64,000 nt of DNA. Source: Mycoplasmopsis pullorum. GTDB lineage: Bacteria > Bacillota_I > Bacilli_A > Mycoplasmatales > Metamycoplasmataceae. Below, piece by piece: positions 33,328 to 44,193 of the stretch. A program made the position numbers and the translations under genes. The notes under the pieces are model-generated. The model was not told the origin of the DNA, did not search any database, and saw nothing but the letters and a program-made list of their open reading frames with translations. The stretch's first letter is position 1; each line of letters begins with the position of its first letter. The DNA lies in the NCBI RefSeq assembly GCF_001900245.1, contig NZ_CP017813.1:682001-746000 (forward strand), in the 5' to 3' direction.

Positions 33328-34088
33328 TGAATCACCACATAAAGAGCATTATCACTAAATTCTTGAGCTGCTGGAGTTTCCGCACCAAATTCATCACGAG
33401 TTTTAATCATGATCGGTTTAGGTAATTCTGCAGCTGCGATTAATTCCATTAATTCGTCTATATTATAGTGACATAAGATGCCGTATTGATTATTTTCTTG
33501 TCAGAAACAATCTCCAATTTTTTCAATTAAAACTTCATTAGGATTAGTGTTTGCTAATTCTTGTCTTTGACGATTAAATCATTCTCTCTTTGCATCAGAA
33601 TCATCTATCTGTGGTGCACTAAAAATTAGCAAACCGTGATCTTTAAGTGCTCGAAAGGCGTTTTGGAGAGACTTGATTTTATTAACTTTCCCCGGCATGG
33701 TCATAAGCGAGTTAAATGTGAAAAAGACTAAATCAAACTTATAATTCGTATAAGTTTCTTGCGTTAAATCACTAACAAAAAATTCAACATTTGGGACACT
33801 TTGCTCAAATTTTTGTCCCGCCGCAATCATTTTGCTTGAAATATCATAACCGTGCAATTTAAAATTTGGAAATTTCTTGGCACAATTAAAAGTAAAGCGA
33901 CCAGTACCACAACCTAAATCAGCCACAAAAAGATCATTCCGATTCATGTGCTTTTGTGCAAATTTAATTAATTCTCGTTCCGCATTAATCATCCCGACAT
34001 TAACATGCGAATCTAGATAATGTTGAATTACCTTTTCATTGTTGTAAACATCTGTAAAAAAGACAGTATCATTCTTAATTGTTTTCAT
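33321..34088 (-). CDS. Class I SAM-dependent methyltransferase
   Basis: 255 residues. Motif I VADLGCGTGRF (near residue 55), an acidic post-I position (HGYDIS) and FVSDLTQE are visible. The fold belongs to the broad small-molecule methyltransferase group (Methyltransf_25-like). Substrate is unknown. It lies 21 nt downstream of oppC and could be cotranscribed with the opp genes, although no functional link is known. Confidence 0.8.
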
Positions 34089-34109
34089 TTTTATCCCTTT
34101 TATTGCACC

Positions 34110-35183
34110 TTATTTCTTTTCTTGAATTGGATTAATTGCGATTGAAAAACTAATTATAAACATTTGTCAAGTAATTAAAAATACAAATAAATAGACGACC
34201 GGAAAGAAAATTTGCATCGGATTAAGCCTTCATCATTTTCAATTATCTTTAATACTTTGTGCGATACTATTTTCAATGTTTAAACCTAAAAATGAGATAG
34301 TACCAATTAAGAAAATTATGTATCCCACTCTACGAGCAAAAAGTATCAAAATTTCAGCTAAAATTGCCGGTATTAAATGAATAAAAATTAATCTTAGATT
34401 GCTAATGTCATTTACCTTTAAAGCTATAATAAAGTCTTTTTTGAGTACATCAACACTCAATTCTCGTGCTCAGTACATTGCTCTCATGGTACCAGTAAAA
34501 AATATTAAACAGTAAATAATTGCGAGACCTGAACTAAGTGAATTTCCTTGGATTAAATTAAAAATTCATCCAATGATTATGATTAAAATATCTGGTAAAC
34601 TAATCATTATTTTTTGTATTTCATTTAAGGTTTTGGTTCATACATTTTGCTTTAATGCCGTGTATGAACCAACAATTAAACCTAAACACATTTCGAAAAT
34701 AAAAAGAGTTAAACATAAAAAAAGCGAGTAGAAAATTTTGTGAAGTGAATCGACTAAAACGTCATTACCGTTAGCATCAGTCCCTAGCATTGGGTATCTT
34801 AAATTTAGACTTTTTAACAAATCTGCAAATCTAAAGTTTATTACTTGACTCGAAAGATTTTCACTAATAAAATATTGAGCATCATAATTGTCTAATAATT
34901 CTTTAATTTTTTGATTTTTACCAATTAAACTTTTTTGAACGTAATCATTTCGTTTTAAAAAACTAACAATATTCTTATCTAAATCATAGTCTTTTAAAAT
35001 TTGTAAATCACTATTTTTTCAAAATAAAGAAATGCAAGGAAGTACTAATAAAATCACCAAAATTATGATCAAAAATATGTTAATTTTTTTTCTGAAAAAA
35101 CGACGCAGTGGACTTGTTTTTTGTGCAAAAGAGTAGTTTTGTTCCAACTTATTTTGTCTAAATTGAAATAAATTAAGATTCAT
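34110..35183 (-). CDS. oppC: OppC-type oligopeptide ABC permease
   Basis: 357 residues with a basic N-terminal tail, one membrane helix (about 35-55), an external domain, and a cluster of five helices. LGTDANGNDV is the hallmark of OppC/DppC permeases (GTDxxGRD in most species). The canonical EAA loop is poorly conserved (ALKVNDISNLRLIFIHLIP). Its start overlaps the end of oppB by 11 nt. Confidence 0.85.
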
Positions 35184-36219
35184 TATTTACTCCTTTGTAT
35201 GGTGAAATTATATATTTAACTATTAGAACAAAAATATAAGAAACTCCGTAAGTGAGCGATAATAAATATGTTAGTGCAATTATTGCATTATTTTCTTTTC
35301 AAGTAATGAGATGGTATAAATTCTTTCAAGTACCTGAAACATTAAAAAAGGTTTCTAAAAAGACGTTATTTACAAAAATGCCTGTAAATAAGAATGGAAA
35401 GATATTAATAATTTCACTTAAAGAGTTTTTGAGAGCATAAAAAATAAATATTTTAATTTTTGGTAATCCATTAAGTAGTGCAAATTTATAATATTCACTC
35501 GTTAAAACTTTAATGAATGCACTGCGAGATATTTGCATAATTCCAGCAAAATTTATTAACGTCATTATTATAATTGGTATTAAATATGAGATCATTTGGT
35601 CATTATTAAAATCTACATTAAACAAGAATCAGAGGGGATTACTATAATCTATGTTGATTGTCCCTCCTATTCAAGAACGAAAAATATTAATTAGCGGAAT
35701 CAAAATGAATGCTGGGACACTCAAAAATAAAATAGCAAAAGAGTTGATGATGTAATCGGTCCCCTGGGTGCGTTTTTTAGCCGCTAAGTAACCTAATCAA
35801 ATTCCTAGTATCATCGCAAATATAAAACTGACTAAGTTAATTTTATATCCAACTAAATTACGAGTTATTCAATAGTTTCAGATTCACGATTCAGATACAC
35901 TTGTCACATCAAAGTCCCCAACAGTGGAAATTTGACCAAAATTAAAAGTGAGTGTTCGCAAAGTGTAAATTAGTGCTCGATGAATTGGAATATAATGCAA
36001 CATATATTTGTCATAATATTCTTGTGCATTGATTAGTCCGGTATTTAATTTAATTAAATCTTCGATTTTCTTTGGTAGTGGAAAAAAGTAGGTTAAAAAA
36101 TAATTCAATAAGAAAATGAAAATTAACAAAATAAGAAAAGTAAAAATTACCTTTTGAGTAATTTTTAAAAGGTAATTTTTACTTAGTGATTTTATAATCT
36201 TGTGGATATGCGACGTCAT
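35173..36219 (-). CDS. oppB: OppB-type oligopeptide ABC permease
   Basis: About 348 residues. An N-terminal helix (about 24-45), an external segment, and several further helices are visible; SRSAFIKVLTSEYYKFALLNGLP is the permease loop typical of OppB. It forms the import channel with OppC. ATG at 36219 is preferred over an upstream TTG at 36234, but neither has a clear Shine-Dalgarno; translational coupling to the overlapping oppA (41 nt) is likely. Confidence 0.83.
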
Positions 36220-38893
36220 AGATAGGAATAACAATTTCTGTATTTTTATGTGTGATTAGAATTGAACGATTATCTAAGGATGTGATACTTTTGTCTAGAT
36301 CGATATTAAAACTTCTTCAGGTATTTAACTCTCTTAATAATTCGGCAAGTTCTTCGTTTTTTGAAATACTTACAAAATAGCGTGCGAATTTTGACTGTTC
36401 AGCGATATTATCGATCACAAATTCTTTTTTCTCGATATCTCATTTGTAACCAACACCACCTAAACCAGTGTATGATCATCCTTTTTTATCGTTTTCACCT
36501 GATAATTCACCTCTTAAGTATAACATTCTTTCTTCGTATGAGTTTAAATGTGGTAAATCAGATCATTCTAGTTTACGATAATTTTGCTCTGTTCCTGTGT
36601 AATATTCGTTTCATTTAATGAAACCATCAGTTATTTTAGCTTTTAGGGTTTGTGAGAATTTGACCATCATAGGGAAGTGTTTTTTGAGTTTTTGGTCAAC
36701 TTCATTATCATCAGATAATTCGGCAAATTTATATCACAAAGCAAATGGAGAGAGTCCAATTGCGTGTGTAATTTTATCTAAATAAGGACTTAATGAATCA
36801 TATTCGTAGTTATAAACGATATTTTGAGCAATTGAGTTATTACCGTTTCCATTTGTAGAACCAATTACCGAATCAATGTCTTTTTGATTTTCTTTGATTA
36901 CTAAAGTTGGTTCTAATCTCGTGTCTAATTCTTTGATTATATTAACAATTTCATTTGCACGCTTTTTCTCTTGAATATCTCAAATTCTGTTATTGTAAAT
37001 AAATCATTTAATTTTTTCTGTAGCTGCAAGATTATTTTCTTGATAAAAGCGGTCCAATAATTCTTTCATGTTTCTTTGAATTAAATCAAAGTTTGAACTC
37101 TTGAAATTATTTGATGTTTCAGGTTGTAATTCGACTAAATCCCCTAAGTCATTGATTACAATTAATTTATTAATTAATTCAGCGGCATGACGAGGTGTTT
37201 TGTACTTACTTTCATTTTGGTCAATACCATTGAATTTAGCATCTGGAGCAGCATTGGTCAATCATAATTGTGATTTTAAATTTGTGTTCAACTCACTTAA
37301 ATTTTGTCAATTAATTGCTGCATTGATTAATGTTCTAAAAGCAACCGAAGCATTTTCGAACACACCAGAAGAAATTGATTTTTTAGAATCAAATTCACCT
37401 TTAAAACCTTGTTGAATTTCTTCAATTGTTGCGCCATAGACTAATTTCGCGTAATTATTATTAAATGCTACAGCTTCATAGTCGACTTTAACTAAATTGT
37501 CCCCAGCTTTGAGATTTGGGGCAGGTGTAATATTAAATGCTGTATTACCAATGCTGTGTGCATTTTTATATTCTTTATAATAGTTGATGTTAACTTTATC
37601 TTTTTGAATTAATTCTTTTTCTTTATCGTTTAATTTTGAGTAATCTAAAATTAAATTTTTATTATTGTTAAAGCTACTTACTTGATCATCATTTGTAATT
37701 GAACCTTTTATGAATTCGAGAACTTTTGGAGCTTTAGTGTTTTGAATAATTCCAATATTTAAGTATTGATCATTAATTTCAAGGACTAATTTATTTTCAT
37801 TTGATTTGTTTGAATTTGGAATGTAGTTACCAGCATAAAGGTTATTTTCTCATCCGTTAACTCCATAATAATAGGTACCAATTTTGCGAACAATACCTTG
37901 TCCATTTACTTTTACTTCTGCATTTAAGTCTGAATCGTCTTTAAGTAAAGTATTGATGTACTCACTTGGGGCTGCTGCAAACATTAATGATTTGATAAAC
38001 ATAATTTTTCAAAAATCTAAAAAGTTATTATTTACTGCATTCTCTTCTTTAATTTCAAAGGTTAATTTTCCATTTTCCAGAGCATTTTTAGCTTCAAAAT
38101 TTTCATCAAATTCTAAAAACTTAGTTGAATTAATACCATTAATGTCAAATTGTTGATTGTTAGTAAAAAGTAAAGCACCGAAGCGATCAGTTTGATCGTT
38201 AAAACGTTTACGTGCAGCTGCATCACTAGCTAAAGCTTCGGTAAGTGTACCATTGTGTTCTCTTCTAACTCTTTGGAATTGTCCTGTGTAATAACTTCTT
38301 AAATATGAATATCAAAAGTCACGCGCGGATACTCTGAATTGAGTTTTTTGACCTTTGGTATCGCTTCAGTAGACGTTTTTACGGACTTCAATTTGCATTT
38401 TCATTGCATTTTTCATACTTTGTTCAAAATAAGCACTATTAATTGATTTTTGATTTGCTGAATAAAGTTTTTCAAATGGTTCGCTTGATTTTAGGATTGC
38501 TTTATTGGTTTGAGAGTCTAAACTATCAATTTCATCAGTATCAAATTCAACGACACTTTTATCTTTTAAGGTTAAAATGATTTTTGATGCTAGTTCTAAC
38601 TTGTAACGGTAAAATCCGGGTTTGGTTACGTTTTGAGTCTCTTTATCATATTGCGGTGATGAAATTGTTTCATTTCTAAAAAGTATTGCAGCTGAAGCAA
38701 TTTCAAGTTTTGAATTTGGATCGATCCGCGAGTCCAACATTGTCGAAGTATCTAAACTATAGTATTTTAAGTTAAATGATTCTAAATTGGTAGATAATGT
38801 AGTTTGTTTATTTTCGCAACTGATAACTGCTAAAGGTAATGTTGCTAAAGAACCTACAAAAAACGGTAATAGAATTTTATTTTTAAATTTCAT
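36179..38893 (-). CDS. oppA: OppA-like oligopeptide-binding lipoprotein
   Basis: 904 residues; no TAA/TAG in frame over the whole length, many TGA Trp. The N-terminus is a lipoprotein signal: basic start, hydrophobic core and lipobox AVISC with the lipidated Cys at residue 26. Large OppA lipoproteins in mycoplasmas bind peptides and may act as adhesins or ecto-ATPases (family knowledge). AAGGAG (plus 38898-38903) and a TATAAT (plus 38928-38933) precede it. It heads an oppA-oppB-oppC operon. Confidence 0.85.
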
Positions 38894-39165
38894 AAATCTC
38901 CTTAGATTTGAATAAAAAAGCTATTTTATTATAATAAACATCATTTTAGTTTTGAGCATTTTTTGAATTAATTGCTAAAAGTGAAATATTATCTTATCTT
39001 TTAATTTGCTAAATAAAAAATTTTGAAAAAATTGCCATAATAAAGATGAAATACAACCGTTTTTACTTAATTGTCCCAGAGGGGAATGTCTACATGAAAA
39101 GTTATATTACAATTTATTTTGTTCGAACTTATGATTTTTCCAAAGCTTATGATTTCTTTATTTGT
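38894..39165. other. Divergent intergenic region between oppA and prfA
   Basis: Holds the oppA Shine-Dalgarno and -10 (38928-38933, minus), AT-rich DNA and a GTCCCAGAGGGGA segment near 39074-39085. A 34-codon frame from 39094 runs into prfA out of frame and is not supported as a gene. Confidence 0.4.
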
Positions 39166-39171
39166 TATAAT
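39166..39171 (+). promoter_or_regulatory. -10 element of prfA, implying a leaderless mRNA
   Basis: A perfect TATAAT ends only 7 nt before the likely ATG of prfA at 39179, so transcription would start at or next to the start codon. No Shine-Dalgarno is present upstream of the ATG. Confidence 0.55.
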
Positions 39172-39178
39172 TCTTTTT

Positions 39179-40261
39179 ATGGAAAATACAATGTATAACT
39201 CTTTATTAAAAATTAAAGAAAAATATGATGAAATGCAACAATTATTAAATGATCCTGAAGTTATTTCGGACATTAAAAAGTACACAAGATTGAACAAAGA
39301 AATTAACTCAATCGAAGATATTGTTGTTGCTTTTAATAAATACTTAAATGCAGAAATGAACTTGAATAATGCCAAAGAAGTTTTAATGACTGAAAAAGAT
39401 GAAGATTTTATCGCACTTGCAAAATCTGAAATAGCGGAGTCTGAAACTATCATGGAGAAATTAAGTGACGAATTAAAAATTCTAATTCTACCAAAAGATG
39501 AAAATGATAACAAAGACGTAATCGTTGAAATTCGTGGAGCTGCTGGTGGGGACGAAGCTAACATTTTTGCCGGGGACTTGTATAGAATGTATACAAAATG
39601 ATGTGACCAAAATAACATGAAATATAAATTATTAGATTCTACTACCGCTGAAGCGGGGGGATTCACACTAGTCACATTTTCCGTAACCGGGGAGAAACCA
39701 TATTCAAAATTAAAATTTGAAAGTGGCGTTCACCGCGTGCAACGTGTCCCAGTGACCGAAACAAAAGGAAGAGTCCACACAAGTACTGCAACCGTTACGG
39801 TTATGCCTGAAATTGACGATACAATCGAAATTGAAATTAAACCAGAAGATATTAGAGTTGATGTTTTCCGTAGTTCAGGAAATGGTGGTCAATCAGTTAA
39901 TACTACCGATAGTGCGGTGCGAATTACTCACTTAGCAACTAATATTGTAGTTTCATGTCAAGAAGGTAAGTCGCAAATTCAAAACCGTGAATTAGCACTT
40001 AGAATTTTAAAATCAAAATTATATGATTTAGAATTACAAAAAAAACATGAAGAAGAATCAGGATATCGTAAGTTAGCCGGTAGTGGAGCACGGAGCGAAA
40101 AAATTCGTACCTACAATTATCCACAAGATAGAGTTACCGATCATCGTATTTCATTTTCAACAAGTCTTTCACCAGTTATTGATGGTAAATTAAATCCTAT
40201 TATTGACGCACTTTTAACCGAAGAACAAAACGAAAAAATCAAAGAAGCAGGTTTAGAATAA
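39179..40261 (+). CDS. prfA: Peptide chain release factor 1
   Basis: 360 residues, normal length. The catalytic GGQ motif is in [20 protein letters not shown] near residue 235, and the stop-codon-reading PVT tripeptide is in [10 protein letters not shown], typical of RF1 (UAA/UAG). This agrees with UGA being a sense codon here; RF2 is not needed. ATG at 39179 is chosen because it sits just after the -10; a longer frame upstream would start within the promoter. The stop is immediately followed by prmC, the enzyme that methylates GGQ. Confidence 0.95.
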
Positions 40262-40987
40262 ATGCCAACAGTTGAAGATTTATTGCTTGAAAAAAGACGT
40301 TATGGTTTACCTGAAGAAGTTTCTGAACATGAAAAGGAGTTGCTTAAACAAGATACTCCAGTTCAAAAAATTATTGGATATGTTGATTTAGCAAATGTAC
40401 GTATTTTTTTGGATAAATACGTATTAATTCCTAGATATGAAACTGAAGAATTGGTCTTAAAAGCAATCGAAAAAATACCGCAAAATGCCAAAGTTTTGGA
40501 CTTAGGTTGTGGTAGTGGTTTTATCGCAATTGCACTGAAAAAAAATCGTCCTGATTTGGAAGTTTATGCAACGGATATTAGTGATGACGCGTTAATTCAA
40601 ACAAAACAAAATGCCTTAATTAATGGTGTGAAAATTAATGTTATGTATTCAAATCTTTTTTCAATGCTTAGAGACGAAGTTAAAGAGAAAAAATTCGATG
40701 TTATCATTTCAAATCCACCATATATTTTAGAAAGTGAAGTTTTACCAAAAAGTGTTATAAATCATGAGCCTTTTGAAGCGTTATTTGCACCTGATTATGG
40801 TTTGTTTTTTTATAAGAAAATTTTAGAAAATCGTAAAACTTTTTTAGAAAAAAATGGAATGATTTTTTTTGAAATTAATCCAATTCACGGTCAATATTGA
40901 GAAATCTTAAAATCGACTTTTAATCTTGAGCTTCTTAAAGACATTAATCAAAAAGACCGTATGGTGATTATTCAGTTAAATGATTAA
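40262..40987 (+). CDS. prmC: Release factor glutamine methyltransferase PrmC
   Basis: 241 residues. SAM motif I VLDLGCGSGFIAIALK and the catalytic IISNPPYI motif, which positions the Gln of the GGQ loop, are conserved. The N-terminal release-factor-binding domain (about 65 residues) is shorter than in E. coli. Its first base directly follows the prfA stop, so translation is coupled. A TGA Trp near the end is required to reach the C-terminus. Confidence 0.94.
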
Positions 40988-41012
40988 CGTTATTTTATCA
41001 ATTAAATAATCT

Positions 41013-41038
41013 AAGAGTCCACATGTGACTCTTTTTTT
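41013..41038 (+). terminator. Intrinsic terminator of prfA-prmC
   Basis: AAGAGTC and GACTCTT arms around CACATGT, followed by T7. Confidence 0.8.
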
Positions 41039-41108
41039 GAACAAAATTCAAAATTAATTTTTTATTTCATTTTTACTATTTTTTCGCTTTATATAAATGG
41101 AGGTAAAA

Positions 41109-41354
41109 ATGAAAATTAATGAACTCAAACCTGCTTCAAACAAAGATTTAGCTAAAATTGAACCAGGTTCAGCGCTTGTAACTTTTTTAAGTGCTATACC
41201 GCTTGTAGTAAATGCTATAGCACCAGTTGTAGGGTTAATTAAATCGACACTTTCAAGTGATGGAGAGATTAAAACTAAAGAAGCAACATTCAAATGAGAT
41301 GATGCTCCGAAAGCTTCTCAAAAAACTACAGAAAAAATTTTGTTTTTTAATTAG
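41109..41354 (+). CDS. Small hydrophobic protein with double-glycine-like leader, function unknown
   Basis: 81 residues; ATG at 41109 has a strong GGAGG 6 nt upstream and a TGA Trp in the tail. Residues 1-19 are polar; residues about 22-46 are strongly hydrophobic with G, P and A (TFLSAIPLVVNAIAPVVGLI); the tail is charged. Residues 11-19 (SNKDLAKIEPG) resemble the consensus of bacteriocin leaders: S at -11, acidic at -8, L at -7, I at -4, G at -1, although Pro replaces the first Gly. It might be a secreted or membrane-active peptide, or just a small membrane protein. No peptidase-containing exporter lies beside it. I recognise no family. Confidence 0.6.
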
Positions 41355-41360
41355 AAAATA

Positions 41361-41457
41361 TATAATTGAAACGTTACTTCGGTAACCGTTCTAAAAAGGT
41401 TTTCAAGCACAGCACCTTCAAGACGAATCAATTACTGAAAGGGTTTATTTACCTACT
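41361..41457 (+). promoter_or_regulatory. Promoter and L21-type leader upstream of rplU
   Basis: TATAAT at 41361-41366 is followed by a leader of about 85 nt that starts with a perfect stem GTTAC-TTCG-GTAAC (41373-41386) and contains further small repeats. A leader RNA upstream of rplU, presumed to bind L21, is known in Firmicutes (Rfam L21 leader); this is the right place, but the match was not tested. No strong Shine-Dalgarno sits close to the rplU ATG. Confidence 0.5.
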
Positions 41458-41757
41458 ATGAAAGCAATCATTGAAACAGGTGGAAAACAACTTTTAGTTT
41501 CTGAAGAACAAACTATCTTTATCGAAAAAATCGAAGGTAAAGAAGGAGACGTAGTAAAATTTGATAAAGTTTTACTTGTTGACACAAAAATTGGTCAACC
41601 ATATCTAGAAAATGCAGTTGTAACTGGAGTTATCGAAAAACAAGGTAAAGCAAAAAAAATCGTTGTTTACCGTCACAATGCGAAGTCTACTCACAAAAGA
41701 AAACTTGGACACCGTCAACCTTACACACGTGTAAAAATTACAGGAATTCAAGGATAA
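41458..41757 (+). CDS. rplU: Ribosomal protein L21
   Basis: 99 residues, the usual size, no TGA. IIETGGKQLLVSE at the start and YRHNAKSTHKRKLGHRQPYTRVKI at the end are L21 signatures (23S rRNA binding). It is followed after 8 nt by rpmA, without the cysteine protease gene prp that separates them in many Firmicutes. Confidence 0.97.
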   Translation: MKAIIETGGKQLLVSEEQTIFIEKIEGKEGDVVKFDKVLLVDTKIGQPYLENAVVTGVIEKQGKAKKIVVYRHNAKSTHKRKLGHRQPYTRVKITGIQG

Positions 41758-41765
41758 TCTAAGAA

Positions 41766-42026
41766 ATGGCACACACGAAAGCCGGTGGATCGACACGTAA
41801 CGGTCGTGATTCACACAGTAAAAGACTAGGTGCTAAATTAGGTGATGGACAATTCGCAACAGCTGGATCAATTATCTACCGTCAAAGAGGTACAAAAATT
41901 TTTCCAGGTGTTAACGTAATGCGTGGTGGTGATGATACTTTATTTACAACAATTGATGGATATGTAAAATATGAAACTAGAAGAAACAGAAAATACGCTT
42001 CTGTTTATCCTGAAAAACAAAAATAG
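41766..42026 (+). CDS. rpmA: Ribosomal protein L27
   Basis: 86 residues. [23 protein letters not shown] is the conserved N-terminus that reaches toward the peptidyl transferase centre. Unlike Staphylococcus or Bacillus L27, it begins directly MAHTKAGG without the N-terminal extension cleaved by Prp, consistent with the absence of prp between rplU and rpmA. Confidence 0.97.
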   Translation: MAHTKAGGSTRNGRDSHSKRLGAKLGDGQFATAGSIIYRQRGTKIFPGVNVMRGGDDTLFTTIDGYVKYETRRNRKYASVYPEKQK

Positions 42027-42051
42027 TCAGTTTTATACTGGCTATTTTTTT
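42022..42051. terminator. Bidirectional terminator between rpmA and the DprA-like gene
   Basis: AATAGTCAG/CTGGCTATT stem (one G-T pair) with flanking A and T runs; it overlaps both stop codons. Confidence 0.8.
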
Positions 42052-42679
42052 AACTTCAAATGTAGTTTTTCGACCAATCAATTGCGTCAAATTGAATATT
42101 TTCAACTTCAGAACATTTATTCGCACTTTCTTGATCTAAAAAACAAACTTCTTTGTTGTTGTCGATGAATTGTGAAATTAAATTGTAAATTTTTAGTTTT
42201 TTGTCCACATTGATAACAAATAAAATGTCCGAAAGTTGTGCGATTAAGCAGTTTCGAATTAAAAAATTGATTTTATAGCAATGTGTATTTGGTTTAAATG
42301 AACTCATCAATAATGAATTTTTTTGTTCGTTTGCTTTATTTTTAAAACCATTTGCTAAAACGGTAATCAATTTATGTTTTTCTAATATTTTTTCATTTGC
42401 AAATTTTTCAAATTTAGCAAAGTCAGACATTAAAAAGATGCAATTTGGATACCAATTTAAAATTTGCTCAAGTACTTGTTGCGAATGTTCATTTCAATTT
42501 GCTGCAACAATTGTAATGACTTTATTTTTGTGCTTCAACAAGTTTAAATCACCACTAAAATATAATTCTTTGAATGTCAAATTTTTGTTTGCCAACAAAT
42601 AATATTGTTCGAACTCATTTGAGTTAATTTTTAAAATATTTGAATTTAAGTTATTTTTGATTTTTAATTCTGTACTCAT
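42050..42679 (-). CDS. Degenerate DprA/Smf-like DNA-processing protein
   Basis: 209 residues, reading two TGA codons as Trp (one two codons before the true stop). The order of segments follows the DprA Rossmann-like fold: LYFSGDLNLLKHKNKVITIVAAN (compare LYxxGxxxLL...VAIVGSR), ITVLANGF (compare VLAxGLD), and NFLIRNCLIAQLSDILFVIN (compare FPxRNRIIAGLSxxVLVVE). The classical GSR and SG motifs are lost. DprA protects incoming single-stranded DNA and loads RecA; retained function is doubtful. Assignment rests on motif order only. Confidence 0.55.
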
Positions 42680-42824
42680 TTTCTCTCCTATTATTAATAT
42701 GCAACTTTTTACAATTTTTGAATATGAAAATATGTTTTCACAAATATGGAAAGTTTATGTGTTTTAAATAAAAAAGGAATAAAATTAAGTTGATAGAAAA
42801 TTTTAATATTAAGGAGAAATATAA

Positions 42825-43871
42825 ATGAAAAAAATGAAAGCATTCGTTGTTCGCTCACCAAAAAACTGAAGCGTAGAAGAAGTTGCAATTCCAGAACCAA
42901 AGGAAAAAGAAGTTCTTATTAGAATGGAAACAAGCGGAATTTGCCACACCGACTTACATGCAGCTAATTTTGACTGATTAGTTGAACCTAAATATCCATT
43001 AATTCCTGGACACGAAGGAATCGGTATTGTTGAAAAATTAGGACCTGGATGTACACACCTTAAAGTTGGAGACAGAGTTTGTTTGGCTTGATTACACGAC
43101 GCTTGTGGACACTGTGAATACTGTTTAACAGGTAAGGAAACTCTTTGTGCAAACCAAAATATGTCTGCATATACAAAAGATGGATCATTCGCTGAATACG
43201 CAATTGGACACGAAGACTATGTTGGAATCGTACCTAAAGAATTAGACGTTATTACTGGTGCACCTGTTGTATGTGCTGGGGTTACAACTTATAAAGCAAT
43301 TAAACAAGCAAAATTAAAACCAGGTGAATATGTTGCTGTTATTGGTGTTGGTGGACTTGGTCAATTAGCAATTCAATACGCAAAATCAATGGGATATAGA
43401 CCAATTGGTATTGACTTAACAAACGAAAAAGTTGAATTAGCTAAAAAATCAGGTGCTGAATTTGCTTTTAACTCAAAAGAAGTTAATGCAGTTGAAGAAG
43501 TTATTAAAGCAACAAAAGGTGGAGTACACGCAGTTGTAAATACATCAGTTTCTACAAAAGCAGCTTACGATGGTATGAACATGTTAAGACGTGGTGGACG
43601 TCAAGTACTTGTTGGATTACCAGCTAAAGACTCATTAGGAAGAGATGAATTCCCAGTTTCAGTATTCTGAACAGTATTATTTGAACGTGAACTAGCAGGA
43701 TCAATTGTTGGTACAAGAAAAGATTTAGCTGAAGCTCTTGACTATGCAGCTCGTGGAGAAGTTAAATCTGAAGTAACAAAAGTGGTGAAACTAGAAGAAG
43801 TTGCTGACATTTTTGAAAAACTTGAAAAAGGTGAATTTTTAGGAAGAGCTGTTATCGACTTTCGTAAATAA
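42825..43871 (+). CDS. adhP: Zinc-dependent alcohol dehydrogenase (AdhP type)
   Basis: 348 residues. Catalytic zinc ligands are in GICHTDLHA and PGHEG; structural zinc ligands are the four Cys in [18 protein letters not shown]; the NAD-binding fingerprint [10 protein letters not shown] ends in the acidic IGIDL, indicating NADH use. It reduces acetaldehyde or similar to alcohol to reoxidise NADH. AAGGAG precedes the ATG. Monocistronic. This gene is less AT-rich than its surroundings, consistent with high expression. Confidence 0.95.
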
Positions 43872-43886
43872 TTAAAAGTTTTTTAA

Positions 43887-43917
43887 AACATAAGGTTTAA
43901 GACCTTGTGTTTTTTTA
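43887..43917 (+). terminator. Intrinsic terminator of adhP
   Basis: ACATAAGG/CCTTGTGT stem (one G-T pair) with a 7-nt loop, then T7. Confidence 0.8.
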
Positions 43918-44193
43918 TGCAAAAAGCAATTTTGAGCTCTAAAATTAACACTTTATTTTTAAGCAGCAAAAATTTTTCCAGCAATAAAAGTAACCATTGT
44001 ACTTTTAGGATGAATTTTAAGAGTAAAAAATTATTTTTTATCATTTTTTCTCAGCAAAAAATTAACTTTTACTTTTGTAAGTATTTCCATTTTTGTCATT
44101 TAGAACAAAAACACTCAAATTACATTTTTGTATAAAAAGTTTATAATTTCAAAGAAATTGTTAAATATAATATTTCATCTTAGGAGAACACGA
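43918..44193 (+). promoter_or_regulatory. Long gap with promoter of the D-lactate dehydrogenase operon
   Basis: Very AT-rich. TATAAT at 44166-44171, then TTAGGAG at 44180-44186 and ATG at 44194, giving a leader of about 15-20 nt. A second TATAAT lies near 44148. A frame of 76 codons starting at 43905 within the adhP terminator is judged accidental; nothing else is seen. Confidence 0.5.

Noticed and set aside
39094-39198. 34-codon frame upstream of prfA
   Set aside because: It runs across the prfA promoter and start in another frame and has no sign of conservation; considered chance.
39067-39675. Long antisense frame over prfA
   Set aside because: Shadow of the clear RF1 frame on the other strand; composition mirrors that gene and no ribosome site is present.
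43905-44135. 76-codon frame after adhP
   Set aside because: It starts inside the adhP terminator, has no ribosome site and biased low-complexity composition; it also overlaps the ldhA promoter region.
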